Source: Deroplatys truncata (lineage: Eukaryota > Arthropoda > Insecta > Mantodea > Mantidae). From it: a stretch of 64,000 nucleotides of DNA. The number at the start of each line of letters is the position of its first letter. Position 1 is the first letter of the stretch. The notes below the pieces were generated by a model. It had not been told where the DNA came from, ran no database searches, and was given only the letters and a program-made list of their open reading frames with translations. Shown here in pieces: positions 1 to 10,800 of the stretch. Made by a program: the position numbers and the translations under genes. The stretch is taken from NCBI GenBank assembly GCA_030765065.1, contig CM060979.1:19931001-19995000 (forward strand), written 5' to 3'.

Positions 1-153
1 AAGTAAAGCTTGTTGTCCCTTGTCATAGATTTACAGCACGTAAAAGAACCTCAAGCCTGATAGAGAGGCCTCTGAGCAAAATTACCAGTCTTTCATGCCC
101 AATATAGAATGGGATGCTAAGGACCATAGTAGTTAAAAGAGTGTTCATAAATA
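1..153. repeat. dispersed repeat, 5' end cut by window
   Basis: This stretch is closely similar to 23893-24053, sharing blocks such as gtaaaagaacctcaagcctg and aaggaccatagtagttaaa. It is therefore one of at least two copies of a repeat of about 160 bp. No coding potential is visible and the class is unknown. The left end lies outside the window. Confidence 0.75.
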
Positions 154-227
154 AAACTCAGTTATTTTATTTAAAGGTGAGTCGGAATTGTTACACTAAC
201 ATCACTTAAGTTTACTCACTTAACATG

Positions 228-257
228 TTTCGGGAAAACGGTTGTTCCCATCCTCAG
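228..257 (-). ncRNA. hammerhead-ribozyme-like core
   Basis: On the minus strand, CTGAGGA (251-257) fits CUGANGA. A hairpin with GGGAA/TTCCC arms follows, then GAAA (228-231) and C. Stem III could form through the downstream CAU/AUG. Stem I pairing is weak by eye, so activity is uncertain. Confidence 0.55.
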
Positions 258-281
258 AAGTTAATTCGACTGAATTAACTT

Positions 282-311
282 CTGAGGATGGGAACAACCA
301 TTTTCCCGAAA
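282..311 (+). ncRNA. hammerhead-ribozyme-like core (mirror copy)
   Basis: CTGAGGA at 282-288, a stem II hairpin of GGGAA/TTCCC, then GAAA at 308-311. This is the mirror image of the core at 228-257, so the foldback could express a ribozyme from either strand. Confidence 0.55.
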
Positions 312-911
312 CATGTTAAGTGAGTAAACTTAAGTGATGTTAGTGTAACAATTCCGACTCACCTTTAAATAAATTCAATACACATCACTGTTTCTAGCTT
401 CTTTTCAGTACAATATCAACTCAGTTATTTTATTTATTTGTTAATTCTAGTGATAGATTAACCAAATCCAGCCAAATTTGTTTTTTTTTATAGCAATTTA
501 ATTATGGGCCTACATTAACTGTTAACTCATTAGCAAGGGCATATAATCTTGGGGTTTTCCTGCCCTTTTTTAAAATATATTGGACATTGGTAGATGTGTA
601 CAGTTTGCTTGCATTATTAGCAAATTTTGGTTAATTGTGTTGATAATATGCAACTCACCCTCCACCTCATGCTCATCTTTTGTACATTTTAAGAGCTTTT
701 ACAAACAGGGAAATACTATTACAAATCACCACCACATCAGATGATGATAGCTATCATTATATGATGTAGTGAGGGTGGTTTAAAAGTATTTCTGTTTTTG
801 CAAAAGCGTTTATTCCTGTTGTAAAATAGTTATGACATGGCAAAACCAGTAGATTTTGTGTGACATATAATGTATTTTACATGAGAGTAGTTGAAAGTTT
901 AGGCTGAATAT

Positions 912-1425
912 ACTGGATGTGGATAGACAATGTACAGAAAATTATAGGTTAGAAAGGTAGTACTAAAATAAGCATTTTGAGGATAGCACCAAGGGGTCGC
1001 AGAAGCTTTTTTGCTGCGCTACGTGCTTCAACATTAAATCCACCATATTAGACCTCCCGATTGTGAAACTTGTTCTATATGTGTTAGATGTAAGCAAAAT
1101 GTACTCTTGTACAGTACTAGTCACTGTCTCTAGGTATGTGTAATGTGAAATGTACTGGATGCTACTGTAATACCATCTTGTTCAGTGTAGTACATGCTAG
1201 TTTCTCATTGTGTATCAGTACTAATTAGTTGAGACGGTACGTACACACTTGTAGTGTGTTGTAGTTTATTTTAATGTTTCATAAAGTCATATTTCAATCT
1301 TGTTCATGCAATGCTCCTGTTATTATACTGCATCTGCGACCCCGGCTCCTAACCTGAAAATGCTTAGTTTTGAACTGCCTTTGTACTCTACAATTTTCTG
1401 CACATTGTTTTTCCACACTCTGTTG
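912..1425. mobile_element. MITE-like element with ~95-bp inverted ends
   Basis: Sequence 912-1005 is roughly 75-80% complementary to 1331-1425. Shared blocks include aagcatttt, ggggtcgcaga and acaatgtacagaaaatt. The roughly 320 bp between the arms has no coding potential. Long inverted ends without an ORF fit a miniature inverted-repeat element. No clear target duplication was seen. Confidence 0.55.
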
Positions 1426-1663
1426 AACCGCATATGGGAGCTTAATCTGCATAATACTTAAATATAATAAACTTTGTAAGCAAAACTTTCAATAAAGATG
1501 GAGATTGCTCCTAGAACATTTAATGTAAAGAAAAAGTCGTGCAAAGAATTTTGATAAAACACTGGTTTTTATCACATGCTATGTTAGTTATGAACATTGT
1601 TTAACATGGAAGATCATAGCTCTTAAAAGTGTATAGATAGTAATTTTTATTTTTGCATTGCAG

Positions 1664-1852
1664 GCATATGCAAAGCAAGGGTGTATTACTTACGGATGGA
1701 TCAGAAAAGGGAAAGCAAGGCAAAGGGGGAGCCAAAGCTTTGATGAACACCATTGTACAACTAAGGAAGCTCTGCAATCATCCATTCATGTTTCAGAACA
1801 TCGAAGAGAAATACTGCGATCATGTTGGGTGCCAAACTGGTGTAGTATCTGG
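1664..1852 (+). CDS. brm: brm exon: helicase C lobe start
   Basis: The acceptor is ttgcag before 1664 and the donor is gtaagt after 1852. The first base completes an Arg codon and the exon ends two bases into a Gly codon. It encodes [18 protein letters not shown] followed by [19 protein letters not shown], the segment linking the two RecA-like lobes in BRM-type SNF2 ATPases. This is the first exon of the gene inside the window. Confidence 0.95.
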
Positions 1853-4800
1853 GTAAGTGAAGCTTGTAGGTTTCACAATAATAAATTATTTCTTTACTAT
1901 TTCAATTTAAAGAAATTTACAGCACCAACATTTGATTCTTCTGAAGTCGATAGGTCTGGAATGAGATACAAGGGCAGTCCAAGAAGTGCCCAACCTGATG
2001 TATAGATAGCAGTTGTTGTTTCAAGCAAATGACTGGTAGAAAGTACCACCCTTATAAAGCTTAAGTTTGAAGTTTGATGATGCTCCGTTGTTTAGTAATT
2101 GTTTGGCAGCCATTAATAGTGAACTCTCTCAGCGAATTTGTAAACATGGATAAAACTGGCCATCGCTATGTGATACAATATTTTAATTTGAAAGGTCTTA
2201 GTCCAACTAATATTAAAGCTGAGCTAGATTCTACTCTGGGGGAGTCTGCTCCTTTGTTTACAACAGTAAAATATTGGATGGCAGAGTTTAAGCGAGGCTG
2301 TACGAGCTGCCAAGACGAACATCACAGTGGTCAACCAAATGAGGTGACCACGCCAGAAATTGTGAAGAAAATCCAAAAATGGTATTGGATGACCGTCGAC
2401 TGAAAGTGCGCGATGTGGCAGACATCGTAAGCATTTCAAAAAGTGCTGTATATCACACACTATGCTGTAAATCGCACACTAACTGCAAATTTAGACAGGA
2501 GAAAGCTGTGCGCAAGATGGGTGCCGCATTTACTCACAATGGAACAAAAGCAGCATTGTGAGGATGTTTCAGTCGAGTGTATGGCGATGTTTCGCTGCAA
2601 TAAAGCCAAGTTTTTGCGTCAATTCATAACCATGGATGAAACATGGGTCCATCACTTCACACCTGAGATGAAGGAACAGTCAAAACAGTGGATTGAAAGG
2701 GGAGAATCGGCTCCAAAGAAGACAAAGAGAGTTCCGTCTACAGGCAAGGTCATGGCATCAGTTTTTTGGGATGTGCATGGGATAATTTTCATCAATTATC
2801 TTCAAAAAGGAAAAGTAAGCAATGGCGAGTATTATGCAAACTTATTGCAGCGTTTGAGTGATGAAATCATCAAAAACGGCCACATTTAGCAAAAAAGAAA
2901 GTTCTGTTTCATCAAGACAATGCACCAGTTCACACATCCATTATCACCGTGGCCAAGATCAATGAGTTAAAGTTTGAATTGCTTCCTCATGCATCCTATC
3001 CACCAGACTTAGCTCCCTCTGATTATTTTCTGTTTCCAAAGTTCAAGAAATGGCTTGGTGGTAAAAGATTTGCCAACAATGAAGAGATGGAGTTTGCAGT
3101 TGATGGCTATTTTGCAGAACTCTATGGTTCTCAGTACAAACAGGGTATCGAAGCTGTTGAACATCGCTGGGAAAAGTGTATCGAGCTGAAAGGAGACTAT
3201 GAGAGAAATAAAGGTGTTTTTTCCGAAATTGTTTGTTTTCTTTGTTAGGCTGGGTACTTTTGGGACAGTCCTCGTATATAATGCTTAACTGCTTCACAAT
3301 CATGGATGGAACCATTTTCAAGAATATTATATACTTCAATTGCACAGCTATAAGAATCCTGTAACCTGAAGAGATCAGTGCCGAAGTCTCATATTTGAAG
3401 TTTTCACCATGGTGTCGGGGTAGCGTGTACGCCTCCTATTTTAGAGGTTCCGGGTTCAAATCTTGTTTGGGAATACTATATTTTTTTCTTTCTATTTTCT
3501 GCCTGTCTTTTAGTAAGTGAATATCAACTAAGCTAACTGGAATTTAGTCAGTGTGTAAAGAAAGAAAGAAAGAAAAGTCTGTAAAGTTCAGCACACATTT
3601 TTAATCAGTTGTAAGGCCAACTTTTCCCACTTATCCATCTTAAAGTTATTGCTTCTATCTCTGTATTTTCTATCATTTCTTAAGAATTGCATGTTAAATT
3701 TAATAACATAATAGAGAAACTTGAGTCTGCTTTTGCTTTCTGCCATTGCATGCTGAATTACATTCATGCTGTTCAACAAGAAGGTAGAACAAGTGAAAAA
3801 CAGACGACATTATGTACATCCGGGTGCGTTCAGTAGGGTTTACCTGCAATGAACCAAAGTGAGCGCCTGCCAGGTAACCACGGTCACTTAAACTGCGGTG
3901 AATATTGGTGCACCACTATGTGCTGATTATCCCGGTCAAGTTCTTACCGCGGTAAGCTGAAGGTACCTGAAGGGTTGGTTTAACGAGGTGGTGCACATGG
4001 CCATAAGTGTACCTTGCAAAAGGACCCAGCAAGCTTAGCAATTACAGTTTTAGTATGTAAGGTGGAGCTTGTCTTGAAGTCCACTTGAAATGTGGGTTGT
4101 CACTTTTTGAAAGAAAAGAAAAAACAATTCTGCTGAAGTATTGTGTGAAAGCATCATTAGATATTTAATTAAATTTCTGCTCAGAATATTTTGTTATTAA
4201 TCATAATTTAGTTTACAATCAATATTGAAGTAAAGCACAATGTTCATTTATAATGTATCTTATCATTATTGTGAAATTAGAATAGTAATATATTAAAGTT
4301 ATGCACACAAAAATGCATTAAAATATGGCTAAATTGTTCTGTTCTCATTGTAGGCCTGATCTGTATCGAGCCTCAGGAAAGTTTGAGCTCCTCGATAGAA
4401 TTCTCCCCAAACTAAAAGCTACAAATCATCGAGTGTTACTCTTCTGTCAGATGACACAGTTGATGACAATCATGGAGGATTATCTCAGCTGGCGTGGATT
4501 TAACTATTTACGTTTAGATGGCACTACAAAAGCAGAGGATCGTGGAGAACTGCTTCGAAAATTCAATAGTCCAGACTCTGAATATTTTCTCTTTCTCCTA
4601 AGTACAAGAGCAGGAGGTTTAGGACTTAATCTGCAGGCTGCAGATACAGTTATCATATTTGATTCGGATTGGAACCCTCATCAGGTTAGTAATGTTCAGT
4701 GACTTATTTGTATGATTTTGTAGCATACTTTAAACCTAGAGTGGACTATTACAAATTTTAAAAGACAAACTTCAGTAGAATTTAATAATTGTTTCATAGA

Positions 4801-7800
4801 AACCAATCAAGTAAGATACCCACGCTTTTGGCTATAATAACTTAATACATGGGGGTTTACTTGTCTGTGTAACCTTGTATACTTATGGGAGAAAGGTACA
4901 CTTCGCACCAACTAGCCGCCTTTAGAAGTTTAATGTACATACTGAGGCTTTCATGGCCGGCGTCATAACTAAATGAATTACAACTATCCGGGCTTGTAGG
5001 CCGTGGTCTAGAAGGCATCGTAGATACCGACGTTTCGCCAAGTACAGCGCTTGGCATCTTCAGGGTGAAGTGATCCAGTGTCTGCGGTGGTCGGAATCTG
5101 TTTAGAAGTTTAATCCACTGGTTGCATAGCATCCCCTTGAGCAAAGAAGAATTTTTAAAAGAACAACAACATATAGAAAAAATAGCAACAACTAATGGAT
5201 TCAACTCAGATCTGATAAGCAACATGATAAACAAGAAGAAAAAACTCAAGGCAATTTCACATTCCACCACTCTAACACCTCTTTCAAACACAAATTGGAA
5301 ATACAAATTCACATACCACCCTTGGTCCTAGAAAATTTGAAAGGATCTTCAACAAATGTAACATTAGACTAGCTCCACAGAACAAATTCAGCTTGAAGAA
5401 CTTACTAAACACACCTCTCAAAAATACCATCCCAAACGCATTAAAATCCAGAATTTACCAGATTAGTTGTGATGAATGTGAGAAATACTACATAGGAAAA
5501 ACTAAAAGAAACTTGGAAACCAGACTTAAGGAACACCAAAGAAACATAAAACTAAAACAAATAGAGAAATCCGCTGTATCACACCATTTTTGGACAGAAA
5601 ACCACAACATTGGCCAAAGTATAAAGTTGTTAAAACCCCTCACCACACCAATAGAATTGAACATCTGGGAAAAAATACACATCATCAAAAACAGCAACAA
5701 CGTCATTAATTTTGAAATCCCGCCTGTAAAAACTTTGTGCCCCCAACACCAGATGGCAACAGGGTCAGAATCTGCAGGATGAGGAAGAAGAGGACACGGG
5801 AGAAAGCGACCCTTAGTCACCCAGTCGCTGACGATGAGGACGAATGCCCTCGAAAACGTTTCTGTTTTATATAACTTTTAATTAGTGAAGGTGAGTGTAA
5901 AAAAGTGTGACTCAATCTACATCATATCTAACTTCACTGTGCTGAAGAGTAGCAGTAGCCTAGAACTATATTGACGTTGGACATAATTTCCTGTTCAGTC
6001 AGAGATGAGGACAACACTTGATAACCGCAATGTTTTACCATGTTCACACAAATTTATTAATCGAGACATAGGTTTACTGTTCTATGAAGCATGGTTGCCA
6101 ACAGAATGCTTAGTCAGCAGAGGCAGATTAGACATGGTTAGCTGCCCCAAATTACCTACTCGCCATCACTAGAGCCACCTGTTTTCAGTGAAAATTTTTA
6201 TCATATTTCATTATTTTTTAAAGTCAATTTTGTTATATTTTTTACAATTTTTTTATTGTATTCTGCCAATTATTTTGTTATTTTTTAATTTTGGTTTCCA
6301 GGAGTAAAAGGTACAACTTAAGACAAAATTAATGAACAACAGCCAGAGATGGAGTTTGATTCGAAAAATTTCAGAAGCATTTGCTGACACTGCATTCACA
6401 ATATATGATTTAATACCACCCAGCATTCATTTCAAAGTTATGCAATAAGTAGGAAGATGCCTTTCAATTTGGCTTGCGTGCATGGTGGCCGAGTAGTGAA
6501 ATGCATGTGTCTTGTAATTGGGACAACCTGGGTTTGAATCCTTCATGTTAATGTTGTTTTATTATTTTAACTTGTTAAATATATGGCAACGCCATATGTT
6601 TTCCATGCATAAAGACATTTATCAATTTTGAGACATTTATGTATAAAAACACAAACAAATTACTCTTTTTGTTTTCAAAATAAGTGGCAATTAATAAGTA
6701 TTTTAAAGTGCATTCCATACTGTTTTCTGTGATTGCATGGAAACAGTATGGAATTTTAAGTCGAGCATTTAGCGTCCAGTTCTTAAACATTTGAGTATTG
6801 CTATTCCCTTTGTATCTATAACGAAATGTGTATGTAGCTGTTTCTGCAAAGTTTGTGTTAAAATGAAGTAGAAAGAAAAATAAGCTTAAGTAAGAATAGT
6901 ATGTATACCCACTAATAAACGATAAAGGGCAGAGAAGGCCATGTGAATGTATCAGCAGATTTTTCCTTTAGGACTGTAATGTTTATTTATTTCTTATATA
7001 GTTTGAAAACAAAAAGGAGTGTTTCAGTTTTTATGTGAGTATAAAATCAAATAAGCCTTAGCAATTGGAAATTATAGTATGTGCAATACACATTGTGTTT
7101 TTCTGAAGTTATACTTGGGATACGATTTCGGTAGGCTTTATTACTATGTATTTTCTTATAACCACTTGGCTGTCAGTACATATTTGGTGACTTGGGCTCA
7201 ATATGAAAGGTGACAATAGACTGAAGCTAAAGGCACACATTCCGAGACACCGTTGTGAACCGGTCGTAGAAACGATTTGGACTTAGGCAAGTATATGCTT
7301 TGAGAGTGTGTTCATTTTTTTACTTTCTCTACTACCTATAGTAAGTAGGGGAAGTATTGTATTCCACTCAAAAATTCGATACCGAGATTTCACCAGAAAT
7401 ACATGTTTTGAGATCCCCATAATCCAAAAAAAGCATTTTTGGAAACATGTTCGTCTGTGTGTCTGTCTGTGAACAGCATAACTCAGAAACGAAGTCGGAT
7501 AAACACCAAACTTGATATTTAGGTTCAGTATCTTCCAAGGATGCGACATGAAGGTTTTCAAGAAAATCCCCCCATCCCAGAGTACCCTTTACATGGAAGA
7601 TTTTTCGAAAATTTTAATTTTCTCAAAAATGGCTCTAACGATTTTGATTAAAATATCGTATGTTTAAGATATTTTTGTGACAAATAAAATGTATATCTTG
7701 AATTTCCTGGGAATGTCTCCAAAAGTATTCTTCATTGTGAACGACTTTTGCATAACTGGTAAACCATAAGAGATAGACAAAATTTTACTACACAAAAAAT

Positions 7801-10800
7801 GTAGATCGCGTTAAAATACACAATTTATGTCATGTACATTTTTTTTGTTGAGTGAACCGTTTTCGAGATATTGCTTGTTATTCCCTTAAATTTTTCAATA
7901 CTTATTTTCTCAAATGGGAATTCCCTATTCATTTTTTTGTCTTGGATATGCAAAGAGTATTAATCTGTGGCAAAGGGAATGGTGCTGCACCTAGCAACCA
8001 GCTATTAAGAGATATGTATGTGCTTAAAGGCTACTGTTTTTCTATATTGCCCTTGTAAATATATATTCCCCTTACATCTACAAGAAAATTAGCAATAAGA
8101 TAGAGTCTGCAAATGTTTATCTCGATTAACATGAAGTAGATGGAGAATAAGCGTTTGTTTGTACAAGAGTAGAGAAAGTCATGTGAGTGTAATGCATCAG
8201 ATTTTTTTGTCTTAGGGTGTACATGAGTTAAGACACAGTACCATATTGCAGTAAAATATCAAGTTTAATTTTTACAAAATATGTGCAATTACATCAAAAT
8301 TAAAATTATTTACAATGTAAGAGATGAATCTCAGAAATGTTCTCAATCAGCAAACAAGAGAGATATTAGAAATACAATTAGCTGTATATTAGCAGAGTGA
8401 GACCTGTTCTTTTGTCAGACATGACTTAGTAAGCTGAAAATGATCTCTCACTATCCACATTATTGACAAGAACCCATAAAACTTTCACAGCAGCTTCAAC
8501 AAAATCTTTGTATTCGCAAGAGCTATTTACCAGATCTCTAAACACAATGTACGGCTGTGTACACTGTGATGAAGCTAGTTCTTGCAGAATTGATATTTAT
8601 TCCATAAGTCAACGAATTTTATTTCCTGCAACACTTTTTGTTATATTGCGTGGGTCAAAAAGCTCACCAACAGAGGTAATCACAATTTTCCCTGGATCAG
8701 ACTCCATTAATTTTTTCAGTTTTTTCACACATTGTTTGCCCACAGATTTAAACATAGTGGTTAACTGTAACTGAATTTGTTGGAATATTCCTGAAAGTAC
8801 CCTAAGGTTTTCTTAAAAAAGAATGCATCCTATAATAGTTCAAAACTTTTTATGAAGTTGACCGAGTTTTGAATTTAATATATGTATTAATGGGATTTGG
8901 GAGCTTTATAAATTTAAAGGTAAATTACAACATTTTGAACAGCTTGGCAGTGAATGTTTGAATTTCATTTTGTTTCAAGGCTTTGAAGTATTTCATAGCT
9001 ACACTTTATTCTTCAAAGCTTTGAGCAAACTCTACTTTATGAAAGAGATACTCTTCAATATATTAAACTCTCTTAAACCAAGCGTTCCATCTTGTGATAA
9101 CGAGAATAGGAAAATGCCTGACTTTGGCAGATTTGACCTCGTACAAATTTGTCAGAAACTTAAGTTAGACATTTTTTTTCTCTTCTGTGTATTCAAAAAC
9201 ATGTGCTTTACTTGCATTCCACAGTCATTCAAGTCATTAAGCTTTGTGACCCATATACAAGCGCAGTTCGATAAGTACCCATGTTTCAAAGTATACCCCC
9301 GCCGCTGTAACGTTGCACTTGACAGCTAGCGTTTAAGTTGGTACACTCGCAAAAAAACAGATGAAAAGCTTCAACCGTTTGACTTCCTAAGCCAATCACA
9401 AGGCAGCATTCCGGATGGTCGATGACAAAGCGGAACCGGAACTAGAATCGGCTCTGTTGCCGGATGTAACTATTCCCAACCATGTGCTTCAGTTTGTGAA
9501 TCTCTAGCACGAGCGTCGACTTGTTCTTTGCAAGCTACATATTGTTCATTGTTATTTATATTTGTGGTTATTGTTTGATAGTTTTGTTATTGTTCATTTA
9601 TACATATTTATTTATATTTATCTATTTTATATATATTTCATTCATATTATTTATTTAAACAAATCTTAAGTGCGACAATGTCTGAAAAACGATGCCGATC
9701 GGCGAGTGATGATTCACGAAGTGAAAATCCTTTGCGCCGAGATGTGCCACTTAATAGTCGTGCATTGGAACTATTAAGGAGAACCCGGGAATTCTTTGAA
9801 CAGGAAAAGGAGTACGTGAAGCTTCATGGCAATCCCTCTATTCCTGCTGATAAAGCCGTGCAACGAACTGCAGCAGCTCTTGGACTAATCACGAGAACTG
9901 TTATTCACAAGGCTACGGTGGACGCGGCTTCGTGGAAGAAGAAAGTAGATCATGTGAATAAGCTAATACGAAAAGCACAAGAAATAGACGGAATTATTAG
10001 TGACTGTGAAACATTGATGATATACCTTGGTGAAGATGATGATTCCAAGGATGACGACAACGGGGATTTGGATGGAATTGAACCATTGCAGTTTTAAATG
10101 CGTGAGTGAAAATAGCTTTGTTATGGCATGCTTATAATTTGTTTTATTTCTCCTTATCATAGCAGGAAATTTGTATTATTTTGTTTCTATATTGTCAAAA
10201 GTGCATAATTTATTCTACATATGCTGCAATGTTTATGCAGAGTTATTTTCAATTAACAATAATAATACAAAATAGTTATTATTCATTGACGTTCGCTACT
10301 TACGTACACTTTTTGTATGCGGCTTAGACACGATAGAAAGGAGAACAATCAGCTGTTGTTGTTTACTACGTGCTCTGGTAACGTCGCAACCACAATGTAG
10401 CCAACCTTAAGCGAAGCCACACGAACTGTCAAGTGCAAAGATACAGCGGCGGAGGTATAGATGGTGTTACCATCATATATTGTCATTTGTTAGATGTCGC
10501 CAAAACAAATTTGGAGCTCATTTATAGGTTAGTTTGGATTTTACAAGCATTTCAATTAGTCCATGTTTTTGCAAAAATGGAAAAAGTGCAGCATTGTTCA
10601 GTGATTCGCTTTTTACTTTTGAATGGAAAAACTGGTAAGGAGATAATAGTGTAATTGGATGCTGTTTATGGGGACCTTTTGCCATGTATGACAACAGTGT
10701 ATTGGTTCAATGACTTTAAATGTGGTCAAACATCTGTTTTTGATGAGCGCCAGGATGCCCAACAGATGTGGTTACCGAGGAAAGCATTGAAAAATTCCAT

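Larger units (their letters stand above)
155..436. mobile_element. Foldback Penelope/hammerhead unit with 19-bp target duplication
   Basis: The direct repeat aactcagttattttattta occurs at 155-173 and 418-436 and flanks a 244-bp insertion. The insertion is largely a palindrome with arms at roughly 172-268 and 273-370. Each arm carries a hammerhead-like core, one per strand. The right end has the box acatcactgtttctagcttc, seen in reverse complement or variant form at 12547, 28842, 40396 and 46058. I read it as a non-autonomous derivative of a Penelope-like element. The assignment rests on the shared box and ribozyme motif, because no protein is encoded here. Confidence 0.7.
4830..5880 (+). pseudogene. 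Penelope-like retroelement 3' part (RT thumb + GIY-YIG), disrupted
   Basis: Penelope-like elements encode a reverse transcriptase followed by a GIY-YIG endonuclease. Here a frame near 4900 gives HQLAAFRSL; it resumes after an insertion as [18 protein letters not shown] (to 5328) and, after a frameshift, as [13 protein letters not shown]. It then continues into [20 protein letters not shown] (about 5441-5500), a GIY-YIG motif, and FWTENHNIG and ELNIWEKI, to about 5760. A second frame near 5822-5874 gives [15 protein letters not shown] then stop. The element is 5' truncated, split by a 166-bp insertion (4935-5100) and frameshifted, so it is inactive. Confidence 0.82.

Noticed and set aside
1658..2005. 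115-codon plus-strand ORF overlapping the first brm exon
   Set aside because: It is in another frame than the Brahma reading frame and runs past the splice donor.
3830..4000. GC-richer block with ggtgcaccac and gtggtgcac as a MITE
   Set aside because: Only about 9-10 bases are inverted, with no matching flank duplication or second copy seen.
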